The translations under genes were made by a program, and so were the position numbers. The notes under the pieces were generated by a model. It saw only the letters and a list, made by a program, of their open reading frames with translations, did no database searches and was not told where the DNA came from. From Alteromonadaceae bacterium (lineage in GTDB: Bacteria; Pseudomonadota; Gammaproteobacteria; Enterobacterales; Alteromonadaceae): a stretch of 64,000 nucleotides of DNA. Positions 1 through 8,694 of this stretch are shown one piece after another. The stretch lies in contig JABSOI010000001.1 of assembly GCA_013216015.1 (NCBI GenBank), positions 89,056 to 153,055 of the forward strand. The letters run 5' to 3'. Position 1 is the first letter of the stretch. Each line of letters opens with the position of its first letter.

Positions 1-59
1 GGGCGTGTTTCGATTGTTTTTAAACTTTCTTCAAAAAGTTGTGCAAAATTTTCAGTCAT
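1..59 (-). CDS. rpsA: 30S ribosomal protein S1, N-terminal fragment (cut by window edge)
   Basis: Only the first 19 codons lie in the window. They read MTENFAQLFEESLKTIETRP, the typical start of gammaproteobacterial ribosomal protein S1, which helps the 30S subunit bind mRNA. The ATG is at 57-59 on the minus strand. The position just downstream of cmk matches the conserved serC-aroA-cmk-rpsA order. The 174 bases between cmk and this start are AT-rich and presumably hold the rpsA leader. The call rests on the N-terminal sequence plus gene order. Confidence 0.85.
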   Translation of the reverse strand, partial: MTENFAQLFEESLKTIETR

Positions 60-233
60 AATGTGTATATGAACTCAGCTAATAATCCAATCAACATACA
101 TGTTTCATGGGGTTGTTTAAGTGACCTAATGCGTCCTTACAAATAGGCTATTGGTAAAGTTTTGTTGTTAATTAATATTATTAATGATAGAAAAATCTAT
201 TACTAATAACCTAAAAAACAATAAAACTTAAGT

Positions 234-914
234 TTATGTTAACTTTTCATTCGCAAATGAAAGGATTTTATTAACCACTTCCTTTATAGAAAGGTCAGTA
301 GAATCAATAATTAGCGAACCTTCAGCTGGCACCAACGGGGCAATTTTTCTGTTTTGGTCCCGGTCGTCTCTTTGACGGATGTCATCCAAAAGGCGCCCGA
401 TTCTAACATCAATGCCCTTCTCTTTCAACTGATTAAATCTGCGTTGTGCACGCTCTTCAGCGCTAGCGGTCAAGAATACTTTAACGGGCGCATCGATAAA
501 AACTACTGTGCCCATATCTCTACCGTCAGCAACAAGTCCCGGAGATAATTTAAATGCACGTTGACGACGTAACAAAGCTTCACGGATTCTCGGGAAAGCA
601 GCAACTTTTGAAGCCAGTTCTCCGACTTCTTCCGTACGGATAATATGTGTTACATCCTCACCTTCAAGAATTACTTTGCCTTTACCATCGGCACTTATTT
701 CAAACTGTACATCCAAATGTGCGGCTATAGGTAGTAAAGATTCTTCATCTTCGACTGCTAAGTTATGGTGCTGAATGGCTACAGCTAACACTCTATAAAT
801 TGCACCACTATCAAGCAAACGCCACCCTAACTGGTCTGCAACGACGCGGGCAACTGTCCCTTTTCCTGCACCACTTGGTCCATCTATAGTAATTACAGGT
901 ATTTGTTCAACCAT
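234..914 (-). CDS. cmk: Cytidylate kinase
   Basis: Cytidylate kinase phosphorylates CMP and dCMP to the diphosphates in pyrimidine salvage, in the cytoplasm. The 226-residue protein has the family's usual length. Its N-terminus holds the P-loop [15 protein letters not shown] (about residues 8-22). The NMP-binding part carries [21 protein letters not shown] (about residues 130-150), followed by the arginine-rich LID region [13 protein letters not shown]. The start is supported by GGAAG six bases upstream of the ATG. It lies between aroA and rpsA on the same strand, 58 bases after aroA, and is probably cotranscribed with aroA. Confidence 0.96.
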   Translation of the reverse strand: MVEQIPVITIDGPSGAGKGTVARVVADQLGWRLLDSGAIYRVLAVAIQHHNLAVEDEESLLPIAAHLDVQFEISADGKGKVILEGEDVTHIIRTEEVGELASKVAAFPRIREALLRRQRAFKLSPGLVADGRDMGTVVFIDAPVKVFLTASAEERAQRRFNQLKEKGIDVRIGRLLDDIRQRDDRDQNRKIAPLVPAEGSLIIDSTDLSIKEVVNKILSFANEKLT

Positions 915-972
915 ACTTTTCTTCCTGTCTAATTAATCTAATCTTTCTCTTAACCTATTAACTATAGGTTAT

Positions 973-2337
973 TTATTGTTGCTTAACAGATAAACCAATT
1001 TGATTCGCCAAGGTGACAAAATTAGGAAACGAAGTCGCCACATTGTCGCAATCTAAAATTTCAAGAGAACCAGAAGCTCTCAAAGAAGCAATTGCAAATG
1101 ACATAGCAATACGATGATCATCATGGCTATGTATTGTGCCAGAAGTTAATTGGCCTCCAACAATATCCACACCATCATCATAAACCGTACAATCTATACC
1201 TAAAATAACCAACCCATCTGCCATAGCCTGAATTCGATCACTTTCTTTCACTCTAAGTTCTTCGGCACCACGTAAGCGAGTGGTGCCATTCGCGCAAGCT
1301 GCGGCGATGAATATAGCGGGAAATTCGTCAATGGCAAGAGGAACATCACGTTCATCTATATCAATTCCGCATAACTGTGATGATTTTACGATCACATCTG
1401 CTACAGGCTCCCCGCCAGCCATACGTTCGTTAATAACCGTCAAATCACCATTCATTTGTTTCAAAATATTAATGGATCCAATACGTGTCGGGTTCATGCC
1501 AACATTTTTAATCGTTAATTGCCCTTCTTTAGCAATAAGACCTGCAACCATGAAAAAAGTTGCTGAGGAAATATCACCAGGAACGTGAATATCGCAAGCA
1601 GTTAAAGTATGGCCACCTTCAATTGAAATTTTCTTACCATTCACTGTCTCTTCTGTACTCACCGGATAACCAAATGCGGTTAACATACGTTCAGTGTGAT
1701 CACGGGTAATACCCGGTTCTGTAACACTCGTTACACCCTCTGCGTACATACCAGCTAATAACACACAAGATTTCACCTGAGCACTGGCCATAGGCAAATT
1801 ATAGTCTATTGCGGTTAATTTTGTATCAGGCTTACGTCCTTGACAAACAACCGGCGGAGTACCATCTTCACTGGCACTGATATCTGCTCCCATTAATTTC
1901 AAAGGATTGATAACTCTAGCCATTGGACGTCCATTCAAAGAACTGTCACCAGCCATGCTGCTGGGAAATGTTTGACCCGCTAATATACCTGACAATAAAC
2001 GAATGGAGGTACCGGAATTACCAATATCAAGTAATGCTTCAGGAGCAGAAAGTCCATGAAGACCTTTACCTGTAACAGTCACATTTTGATTTTCATCCGG
2101 TCCTTCAATTTTAATACCCATTGCTTTGAAGACATTCATCGTGGCTAAACAATCTTGACCCGGTAAAAAGCCTTTTATATGTGTGGTCCCTATAGCTAAG
2201 GATCCAAACATAATTGAACGATGAGAAACAGACTTGTCACCTGGAACAATAATTTCACCTGTAACTTTGTTTCTAGGCTGAGTAATAAAACGTATAGGTG
2301 TTGATGAGCTACAAGATGAATCGATAATTTGTGCCAT
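973..2337 (-). CDS. aroA: 3-phosphoshikimate 1-carboxyvinyltransferase (EPSP synthase), Pseudomonas/class II-like type
   Basis: EPSP synthase joins shikimate-3-phosphate and phosphoenolpyruvate in the shikimate pathway. At 454 residues it is somewhat longer than E. coli AroA (427), with about 20 extra N-terminal residues. Visible motifs are PGDKSVSHRS near residue 32, SAQVKS, RDHTER, NPTR, and LRVKESDRI. GDKx, SAQxK, RxHxE and NxxR are the motif set described for class II glyphosate-tolerant enzymes and for the TyrA-AroA proteins of Pseudomonas. E. coli-type AroA has PGSKSVSNR instead. Here the protein stands alone with no TyrA domain, between serC and cmk. Actual glyphosate tolerance cannot be read from sequence alone. 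Confidence 0.95.
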   Translation of the reverse strand: MAQIIDSSCSSSTPIRFITQPRNKVTGEIIVPGDKSVSHRSIMFGSLAIGTTHIKGFLPGQDCLATMNVFKAMGIKIEGPDENQNVTVTGKGLHGLSAPEALLDIGNSGTSIRLLSGILAGQTFPSSMAGDSSLNGRPMARVINPLKLMGADISASEDGTPPVVCQGRKPDTKLTAIDYNLPMASAQVKSCVLLAGMYAEGVTSVTEPGITRDHTERMLTAFGYPVSTEETVNGKKISIEGGHTLTACDIHVPGDISSATFFMVAGLIAKEGQLTIKNVGMNPTRIGSINILKQMNGDLTVINERMAGGEPVADVIVKSSQLCGIDIDERDVPLAIDEFPAIFIAAACANGTTRLRGAEELRVKESDRIQAMADGLVILGIDCTVYDDGVDIVGGQLTSGTIHSHDDHRIAMSFAIASLRASGSLEILDCDNVATSFPNFVTLANQIGLSVKQQ

Positions 2338-2406
2338 TGATTTTCCATGATATTTTGATTTAAAAATTAGTTTGTTTTGTTTAAAAAATGAAGACTAAAA
2401 CCAAAA

Positions 2407-3507
2407 CTAAAGAGAATGTTTTTGTGCAAATACATTCATAAAGTTAACTAATGCTTCTACACCTTCTATTGGCATAGCATTATATATACTAGCTCTCATA
2501 CCACCAACACTTCGATGGCCTTTTAGTGCCATCAAACCCGCTTGTTCAGCTTCTTCCAAAAATTTACTGTTGAGTGATTCATCTGCCAGCCAGAAAGGTA
2601 CATTCATCAAACTACGATAATCTGTTTTAATATTATTAGAGTAAAAAGCATTATCATCAATGTATCGATATAATAATTCTGCTTTTTCCTGATTAACTTT
2701 AGCAATAGCCTCTACACCACCCATTTGTTTTAACCACTGGAAAACCAGACCCGCTAAATACCAAGCATAAGTGGGAGGTGTATTGTACATTGAACCGTAA
2801 TCAGCCAAACTTTGATAATTCATAATACAAGGAGTAGTTGATTGAGCATTGCCTAAAAGATCCTCACGAACGATAACCAAAGTTAATCCAGATGGCCCAA
2901 TATTTTTTTGCGCCCCCGCATAAATAAGACCATATTTAGTAACATCAATAGTTCTGGATAAAATAGTCGACGACATATCAGCAACAATTGGTACACCTTT
3001 GGTGTCTGGTAATTCAAATATTTCTACGCCATCAACTGTTTCATTTGGACAATAATGAACATAAGCAGCATCGGGATTTAACGGCCAGCGAGAAGGTTCA
3101 ATAACACTCGTTACCCTTTTTCCTTTCGGCTTTTTCGTATCAGAGATATCAATAATATTTATTTCACCATAATTACTAGCCTCTTTAACCGCTGCTATTG
3201 ACCATGAACCTGAAACTATATAATCTGCCGATTTACCTGATGTTAAAAGATTCAAAGGTACCGCAGAAAACTGACCTCGACCACCACCATGACAAAAAAG
3301 TACTTTATAATTGGTCGGTATTTGCATTAATTCACGTAAATCTGCTTCGGCCTGAGCTGCGACAGCCATGAATTCAGGACTACGGTGACTGAGTTCCATC
3401 ACAGAAGAGCCAGTGTTTTTCCAGTTAACAAATTCTTGTTGAGCTTTAGCCATTACTTCTGTTGGTAACATTGAGGGACCGGCGGAAAAATTGAAAATAC
3501 GAGACAT
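2407..3507 (-). CDS. serC: Phosphoserine aminotransferase
   Basis: SerC is a PLP enzyme that makes phosphoserine from 3-phosphohydroxypyruvate; it also serves pyridoxal phosphate synthesis. The conserved N-terminus [13 protein letters not shown] and the PLP-lysine region [12 protein letters not shown] (about residue 198) are clear, as is the ending [18 protein letters not shown] start at the ATG at 3507 because family members begin [10 protein letters not shown]; an in-frame TTG at 3516 adds three residues and is less likely. It precedes aroA by 69 bases on the same strand, the common serC-aroA arrangement. Confidence 0.96.
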   Translation of the reverse strand: MSRIFNFSAGPSMLPTEVMAKAQQEFVNWKNTGSSVMELSHRSPEFMAVAAQAEADLRELMQIPTNYKVLFCHGGGRGQFSAVPLNLLTSGKSADYIVSGSWSIAAVKEASNYGEINIIDISDTKKPKGKRVTSVIEPSRWPLNPDAAYVHYCPNETVDGVEIFELPDTKGVPIVADMSSTILSRTIDVTKYGLIYAGAQKNIGPSGLTLVIVREDLLGNAQSTTPCIMNYQSLADYGSMYNTPPTYAWYLAGLVFQWLKQMGGVEAIAKVNQEKAELLYRYIDDNAFYSNNIKTDYRSLMNVPFWLADESLNSKFLEEAEQAGLMALKGHRSVGGMRASIYNAMPIEGVEALVNFMNVFAQKHSL

Positions 3508-3551
3508 AGTCAGCAAAAATCCTTGATTAAATATTAGTTATTAAGTATATA

Positions 3552-3565
3552 ATACCGATTGGTAT
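3552..3565. repeat. Solo ATACC...GGTAT palindrome
   Basis: The sequence ATACCGATTGGTAT is a near-perfect palindrome in the serC-gyrA gap. It matches the terminal motif of the longer MITE-like elements elsewhere in this window (for example 16852-17059) and of the IS630 element at the right end. It may be a collapsed remnant of such an element. Confidence 0.5.
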
Positions 3566-3621
3566 AAGTTATCGTCATGAGCTTAATTTAATTTGCCCAT
3601 GGCACCTTTCATTCAAAACAT

Positions 3622-3646
3622 AAAAAAGGGCGGATAAACCGCCCTT
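3622..3646 (-). terminator. Rho-independent terminator of gyrA
   Basis: On the minus strand an 8-bp stem AAGGGCGG / CCGCCCTT encloses a five-base loop and is followed by a run of T. It starts about 24 bases after the gyrA stop codon. The T-run lies only on the minus-strand side, so it ends gyrA transcription. Confidence 0.85.
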
Positions 3647-3669
3647 CCAAAATTTACTTGCGGTAATTT

Positions 3670-6399
3670 TTATTCATCATCATTACTGAGTTCTTCAGTT
3701 TCTGTGTCAGATGACTCAGATAACTCCGATGACTCAGATGAAGTAGAATCTACCGAAGGGTCAGAATTGGTTTCGCCATCAACTGAATCTTCAGGAAATA
3801 CTTCTTCTTCTTCAATTTCATCAATACGTTGCAATGCAACAACATGCTCTTCATCAGAAGTACGAATTATACGAACACCTTGAGTATTTCGGCCAATAAC
3901 ACTGACTTCATTTACTCTGGTACGCACTAAAGTACCGTTATCAGTGATCAACATAATTTCATCAAGTTCTTCAACTTGAACCGCACCAACAACTGGACCA
4001 TTTCTATCACTGACTTTAATCGAAACAACACCTTTAGTTGCACGACTCTTCGCAGGATATTCTGACAAAGCAGTACGTTTACCAAAACCATTTTTGGTGA
4101 TAGTTAATATTGGACCATCATTTTTAGGAACAATCAAAGATACAACTTTTTGATCACCATCTAACTTGATACCACGAACACCAGTACCTGTACGGCCAAT
4201 TGGTTTTAATGCCCATCGTTCTTCACCCGTTTCAGGATCTAGTTTGATTTCACCCGTTTCACTGTCACGAACTTTTTCATTGAAGCGAACAACTTTACCT
4301 GCATCAGAGAACAACATGATGTCGTTGTTACCATTAGTAATATCTACACCAATTAAGGTGTCGTCATCACGTAGGTTAAGAGCAATAATACCGTTAGCTC
4401 TTTGGTTTTTATAGGCGGTCAACGCTGTTTTCTTAACGGTACCTGAAGCGGTAGCCATAATAATAAATTTGTCTTCTTCATATTCCCGCACTGGTAAAAT
4501 CGCAGTAATACGTTCATCAGCTTCCAACGGTAGCAGGTTAATAATAGGACGACCTCGTGCAGTACGACTGGCTAATGGTAATTGATAAACTTTTAACCAG
4601 TACAGTTTTCCTTTATTAGAGAAACACAAAATGGTGTCATGAGTATTAGCTACCAACAATCGTTCGATAAAATCTTCTTCTTTCATCTTAGTTGCAGCTT
4701 TACCTTTACCACCACGGCGCTGTGCCTGGTAATCCGACAATATCTGGTATTTTACGTAACCTTCTTTAGACAGAGTCACTACCACGTCTTCTTCACTAAT
4801 AAGATCTTCTAACGATAAATCGTGAGATGCAGAAGTTATTTCAGTACGACGTTCATCACCAAATTCTTCACGAATGGCTACAAGTTCTTCAGTAATTACT
4901 TCCATCAAGCGTGATGGCGTAGCCAAAATATGCATTAATTCAGCAATAATATCTAATAACGCTTTGTACTCACTTAGAATTTTTTCATGTTCTAACCCAG
5001 TAAGTTTATGAAGGCGTAAATCTAAAATTGCCTGTGCTTGAATAGGAGATAAATAATAAAGACCATCGCGGATACCCAGCTCTGGTTCTAACCATTCAGG
5101 TCGAGCAGCATCATTACCCGCAGCAGATAGCATGTCTGCTACATTACCTAAATCCCAACCACGAGAAACTATTTCAACTTTTGCTTCACTTGGCGAAGAA
5201 GAAGTTTTAATTAAGGCAATAATAGGATCAATGTTGGCTAATGCAATTGATAAACCTTCAAGTGTATGTGCTCTTTCCCGTGCTTTACGCAATTCAAAAA
5301 TAGTACGACGGGTAACAACTTCACGACGGTGTAAAACAAAAGCTTCCAGCATTTCTTTAATATTGAATAATTTTGGCTGACCATTAGTCAATGCCACCAT
5401 ATTCAAACCAAACGAAACTTGCATCTGGGTAAGTTTATACAAATTATTAAGTACAACTTCGCCAACTTCACCACGTTTAATTTCAATAACCATGCGCATA
5501 CCATCTTTATCAGATTCGTCACGCAATGCTGAGATACCTTCAAGACGTTTTTCTTTAACTAACTCAGCCATTTTTTCAATCAAACGGGCTTTATTTACCT
5601 GGTAAGGTAATTCATGAACAATAATAGTTTCTTTACCATTATTTTCATTTACTTCTATTTCGGCACGGGCACGGATTTTTATTTTACCACGACCTGTTCG
5701 GTAGGCTTCTTCAATACCAGCTCGGCCACTGATTATACCTGAAGTAGGAAAATCTGGACCTGGAATATATTGTAATAATTCTTCAAAAGTAAGTTCGCTA
5801 TTTTCAATTAATGCTAAACAGGCATTAATCACTTCAGTTAAATTATGCGGTGGGATATTGGTTGCCATACCAACAGCAATACCCGAACTACCATTTACTA
5901 ATAAATTAGGCACACGAGTAGGCATGACGACAGGAATATATTCGGTACCATCGTAGTTAGGTACAAAATCAACGGTTTCTTTTTCTAAATCTGCCAAAAT
6001 TGAATGAGCTATTTTCGACATTCTAATTTCGGTATAACGCATCGCCGCAGCTGAATCACCATCAACAGAACCAAAGTTCCCCTGACCATCAACAAGCATA
6101 TAACGAAGAGAAAACGGTTGTGCCATACGAACTATTGTATCGTACACCGCGGTATCACCATGGGGATGGTACTTACCGATAACATCACCAACAACACGTG
6201 CAGATTTTTTATAGGCTTTATTCCAGTCATTTCCCAATACATTCATCGCAAATAACACACGACGATGCACAGGTTTCAGGCCATCGCGTACATCAGGTAA
6301 TGCACGGCCCACGATTACACTCATTGCATAATCTAAATAAGAGTTTTTAAGCTCATCTTCAATATTGACTGGAACTATTTGTTTGGCCAAATCGGTCAT
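3670..6399 (-). CDS. gyrA: DNA gyrase subunit A
   Basis: GyrA is the DNA breaking and rejoining subunit of gyrase. The 909-residue protein has the N-terminal breakage-reunion domain with the catalytic tyrosine in [10 protein letters not shown] (Tyr122). The quinolone-resistance region reads [13 protein letters not shown], with Thr83 and Asp87. Thr83 is the wild-type residue in Pseudomonas, so this does not by itself suggest resistance. The C-terminal half holds the beta-pinwheel repeats with the GyrA-box-like QRRGGKG. The last 40 residues form a Ser/Glu/Asp-rich acidic tail. It has its own promoter at 6494-6521 and its own terminator. Confidence 0.97.
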   Translation of the reverse strand: MTDLAKQIVPVNIEDELKNSYLDYAMSVIVGRALPDVRDGLKPVHRRVLFAMNVLGNDWNKAYKKSARVVGDVIGKYHPHGDTAVYDTIVRMAQPFSLRYMLVDGQGNFGSVDGDSAAAMRYTEIRMSKIAHSILADLEKETVDFVPNYDGTEYIPVVMPTRVPNLLVNGSSGIAVGMATNIPPHNLTEVINACLALIENSELTFEELLQYIPGPDFPTSGIISGRAGIEEAYRTGRGKIKIRARAEIEVNENNGKETIIVHELPYQVNKARLIEKMAELVKEKRLEGISALRDESDKDGMRMVIEIKRGEVGEVVLNNLYKLTQMQVSFGLNMVALTNGQPKLFNIKEMLEAFVLHRREVVTRRTIFELRKARERAHTLEGLSIALANIDPIIALIKTSSSPSEAKVEIVSRGWDLGNVADMLSAAGNDAARPEWLEPELGIRDGLYYLSPIQAQAILDLRLHKLTGLEHEKILSEYKALLDIIAELMHILATPSRLMEVITEELVAIREEFGDERRTEITSASHDLSLEDLISEEDVVVTLSKEGYVKYQILSDYQAQRRGGKGKAATKMKEEDFIERLLVANTHDTILCFSNKGKLYWLKVYQLPLASRTARGRPIINLLPLEADERITAILPVREYEEDKFIIMATASGTVKKTALTAYKNQRANGIIALNLRDDDTLIGVDITNGNNDIMLFSDAGKVVRFNEKVRDSETGEIKLDPETGEERWALKPIGRTGTGVRGIKLDGDQKVVSLIVPKNDGPILTITKNGFGKRTALSEYPAKSRATKGVVSIKVSDRNGPVVGAVQVEELDEIMLITDNGTLVRTRVNEVSVIGRNTQGVRIIRTSDEEHVVALQRIDEIEEEEVFPEDSVDGETNSDPSVDSTSSESSELSESSDTETEELSNDDE

Positions 6400-6493
6400 A
6401 AATCAATGGTATCCTTAAACTTAACACTAACGTTTAAACTTTAATTTTAAAAAAGCGAAGAATTTCGAAATTATTATTATTAATCAACGCAGC

Positions 6494-6521
6494 ATACTAA
6501 CATAAATTTTTACCATGCCAA
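6494..6521 (-). promoter_or_regulatory. Putative sigma70 promoter of gyrA
   Basis: On the minus strand TTGGCA (6516-6521) and TAGTAT (6494-6499) are separated by 16 bases. Both are close to consensus. A start from here would leave a leader of roughly 88 bases before the gyrA ATG. The rest of the 416-base gap to ubiG is AT-rich; I see no gene in it. Confidence 0.5.
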
Positions 6522-6756
6522 ACTGGTTTATGCGTGGATTTTCGATCACCTATTTTAATAACTGCAAAAGTTAATGACAATGGTCGAAAACCGCATTATT
6601 CAGCCTAAATATCAATCACAACTTACCCATCTTTTATAATTGGCTATGATATATTTATTTAAATTGATCATTTTTTTATTCCATTGTGTTTGTACCAAAA
6701 TTTTCTGTAATTATTCTTTTACAATAGTTTTTTGTGTAATTATTGATATAGCCCCT

Positions 6757-6784
6757 TTGTTTAGAAAAAACTTTCGTTTAGAAT
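6757..6784 (+). promoter_or_regulatory. Putative sigma70 promoter of ubiG
   Basis: TTGTTT (6757-6762) and TAGAAT (6779-6784) are spaced by 16 bases and end 31 bases before the ubiG ATG. This is a pattern match only; no activator site was identified. Confidence 0.4.
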
Positions 6785-6815
6785 CCCCATATCAAAAACC
6801 TACAATGTTACTTAC

Positions 6816-7526
6816 ATGACCGAACCACAAAATGTTGATCTTGATGAAATTGCCAAGTTCGAAAAAGTTGCCAGCCAATGGTGGGACTTAACAGGTGATT
6901 TCAAACCCTTACATCAAATTAATCCATTACGACGTCAGTTTATCATCCAGTATCTAGGTGATATATTCGACAAAAAAATAATTGATGTTGGCTGTGGAGG
7001 TGGAATTTTAACCGAAAGTTTAGCCAAACTAGGTGCTGATGTAACGGGTATAGATATGGGTAATGAACCACTGAAGGTAGCGAAACTACATGCGCTTGAA
7101 TCAGGGGTGAAGGTAGATTATCAAAAAATCACTGCCGAAGAAAAAGCAAAAAGTCATAATGAAACATTTGACGTTGTTACCTGTATGGAAATGTTAGAGC
7201 ATGTGCCAGACCCTGCCTCAATTGTCCAGGCCTGCGCTCAAATGGTTAAACCAGGTGGTTATGTGTTTTTTTCAACACTCAACAAAACGATAAAGTCTTA
7301 TTTGCTTGCTATTGTCGCCGCAGAAAAAATATTGAAACTTGTTCCGGATGGTACACATAAACATGAAAACTTTATTCGTCCTTCTACCTTAATCGGTTGG
7401 GCAGAAAGTTTTGATCTGAAATGTATTGATGCCGCTGGTATCCATTACAACCCGATCACAGAAAACCATACTTTGGCATCAGGTTTAGACGTTAATTATA
7501 TTCTTTGTTGTCAAAAATTATCATGA
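6816..7526 (+). CDS. ubiG: Ubiquinone biosynthesis O-methyltransferase
   Basis: UbiG performs both O-methylations of ubiquinone synthesis using S-adenosylmethionine. Its N-terminus [18 protein letters not shown] is typical of the family. The SAM-binding motif I is [15 protein letters not shown] (about residues 56-70), with the acidic ribose-binding residue in VTGIDMG and motif IV near [11 protein letters not shown]. The length, 236 residues, matches E. coli UbiG (240). Its stop overlaps the next gene's start as ATGA, so the two are translationally coupled. It is divergent from gyrA, as in E. coli and many relatives. Confidence 0.95.
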   Translation: MTEPQNVDLDEIAKFEKVASQWWDLTGDFKPLHQINPLRRQFIIQYLGDIFDKKIIDVGCGGGILTESLAKLGADVTGIDMGNEPLKVAKLHALESGVKVDYQKITAEEKAKSHNETFDVVTCMEMLEHVPDPASIVQACAQMVKPGGYVFFSTLNKTIKSYLLAIVAAEKILKLVPDGTHKHENFIRPSTLIGWAESFDLKCIDAAGIHYNPITENHTLASGLDVNYILCCQKLS

Positions 7527-8224
7527 TAAATACAATGATTAATAATAAACCTGATCAGACATCAAAACTGGAAGCCGTTTTATTTGACTTAGATGGTACT
7601 TTACTCGATACCGCCAATGATCTTGGAGAAGCGTTGAACCATGTATTGAAGAAAAAAGGCCTACCAATCATTGATAGAAAAATATACCGCCCAGAAGCAT
7701 CAAATGGTGCAAAAGGTTTATTAGAACTTGGTTTTGGTTCGAAAATCAATGAATTTAACTACGAAAGTCTCAGGGTTGAATTTTTAGATTATTATGAAAA
7801 CAATCTTGCCCGGTACACCCGGTTATATGACGGCATTGATAAACTATTAACGTATCTTGACAGTAATGATATACCTTGGGGCATCATAACCAATAAACCC
7901 GAAAACTTAACCTTGTTATTGCTACCTAATTATCAGGAGTTTAAACATTGCCAGTGTATTATTGGCGGAGATACCCTACCCAAAAGAAAACCTGATCCAG
8001 CACCACTTTTACATGCTTGTGAACTGATGTCGGTAACGGCAGAAAATTGTATTTATGTTGGCGATGCCCAACGGGATATAGACGCAGGAAATAACGCGAA
8101 CATGAAAACGGTAATTGCACAGTGGGGCTATATTTTTGATTTAAAAGAAACTGAAAACTGGCAAGCTAACTATTCAACAAAAACGCCGGACGCATTAGAA
8201 GAATTGATAAAGAACATTTATTGA
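7523..8224 (+). CDS. HAD-family phosphatase, phosphoglycolate or MurNAc-6-phosphate phosphatase type
   Basis: A HAD-superfamily hydrolase of 233 residues. Motif I is [16 protein letters not shown], motif II is ITNKPEN, and motifs III/IV are the lysine in KRKPDPAP and [12 protein letters not shown]. These identify the Gph/MupP branch. I start at the ATG at 7523 that overlaps the ubiG stop. In Pseudomonas the phosphatase next to ubiG is MupP, which dephosphorylates N-acetylmuramate 6-phosphate in peptidoglycan recycling. That location favours MupP, while sequence alone also fits phosphoglycolate phosphatase. No amgK or murU partner is in the window. Confidence 0.85.
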   Translation: MINTMINNKPDQTSKLEAVLFDLDGTLLDTANDLGEALNHVLKKKGLPIIDRKIYRPEASNGAKGLLELGFGSKINEFNYESLRVEFLDYYENNLARYTRLYDGIDKLLTYLDSNDIPWGIITNKPENLTLLLLPNYQEFKHCQCIIGGDTLPKRKPDPAPLLHACELMSVTAENCIYVGDAQRDIDAGNNANMKTVIAQWGYIFDLKETENWQANYSTKTPDALEELIKNIY

Positions 8225-8487
8225 GCAAACTGCTCAAACAAAGATCAACCCTGATAAGCACGTGTTTTATATATAAATATAAAAAGCCTAAAACAACAAT
8301 TCATATCTCTAGGAAAAGTGCAATAAAAATGAATTAAAATATTAAAAAAATAATTATGCTGGGTGAAATAAACAAAAAAAGTCGTTGCGTTTCGTAAATA
8401 TCAAAAATAAAACGCACTACTAAGTTAGTTAACACTAACAAAATTTACTACAAAGAACTTTCTCTAATTTGTCACCATTATTAACAC

Positions 8488-8552
8488 TTGCATTAGACTC
8501 AAAACCCCATTATCTTGTGTCTATATGTTTTATCAACCCCAATATGTTGTGC
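8488..8552 (+). promoter_or_regulatory. nrdA promoter with two NrdR-like boxes
   Basis: Two similar 16-base boxes, CCCCATTATCTTGTGT (8505-8520) and CCCCAATATGTTGTGC (8537-8552), start exactly 32 bases apart, about three helical turns. Paired boxes at that phasing upstream of nrd genes are the known signature of NrdR, the ATP/dATP-sensing repressor of ribonucleotide reductase. A candidate promoter TTGCAT (8488-8493), 17 bases, TATCTT (8511-8516) overlaps the first box, so binding would block RNA polymerase. The remaining upstream sequence from 8225 is AT-rich, with no gene seen. Confidence 0.7.
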
Positions 8553-8694
8553 ATCTATTAATCAGCCTTTTGTAGATGTTTATAGGGATATTGTATAACT
8601 TTAACAACTCAATGTTTTATATCTGGACAAGAATTTCTTATAACCAGATAATTAAACAGAGCTTTAATAACAATAATCAGATCACAGGGCTTAC

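Noticed and set aside
3910..6200. Quinolone resistance mutation in gyrA
   Set aside because: Residue 83 is Thr, a normal residue in several wild-type gammaproteobacteria, and Asp87 is unchanged.
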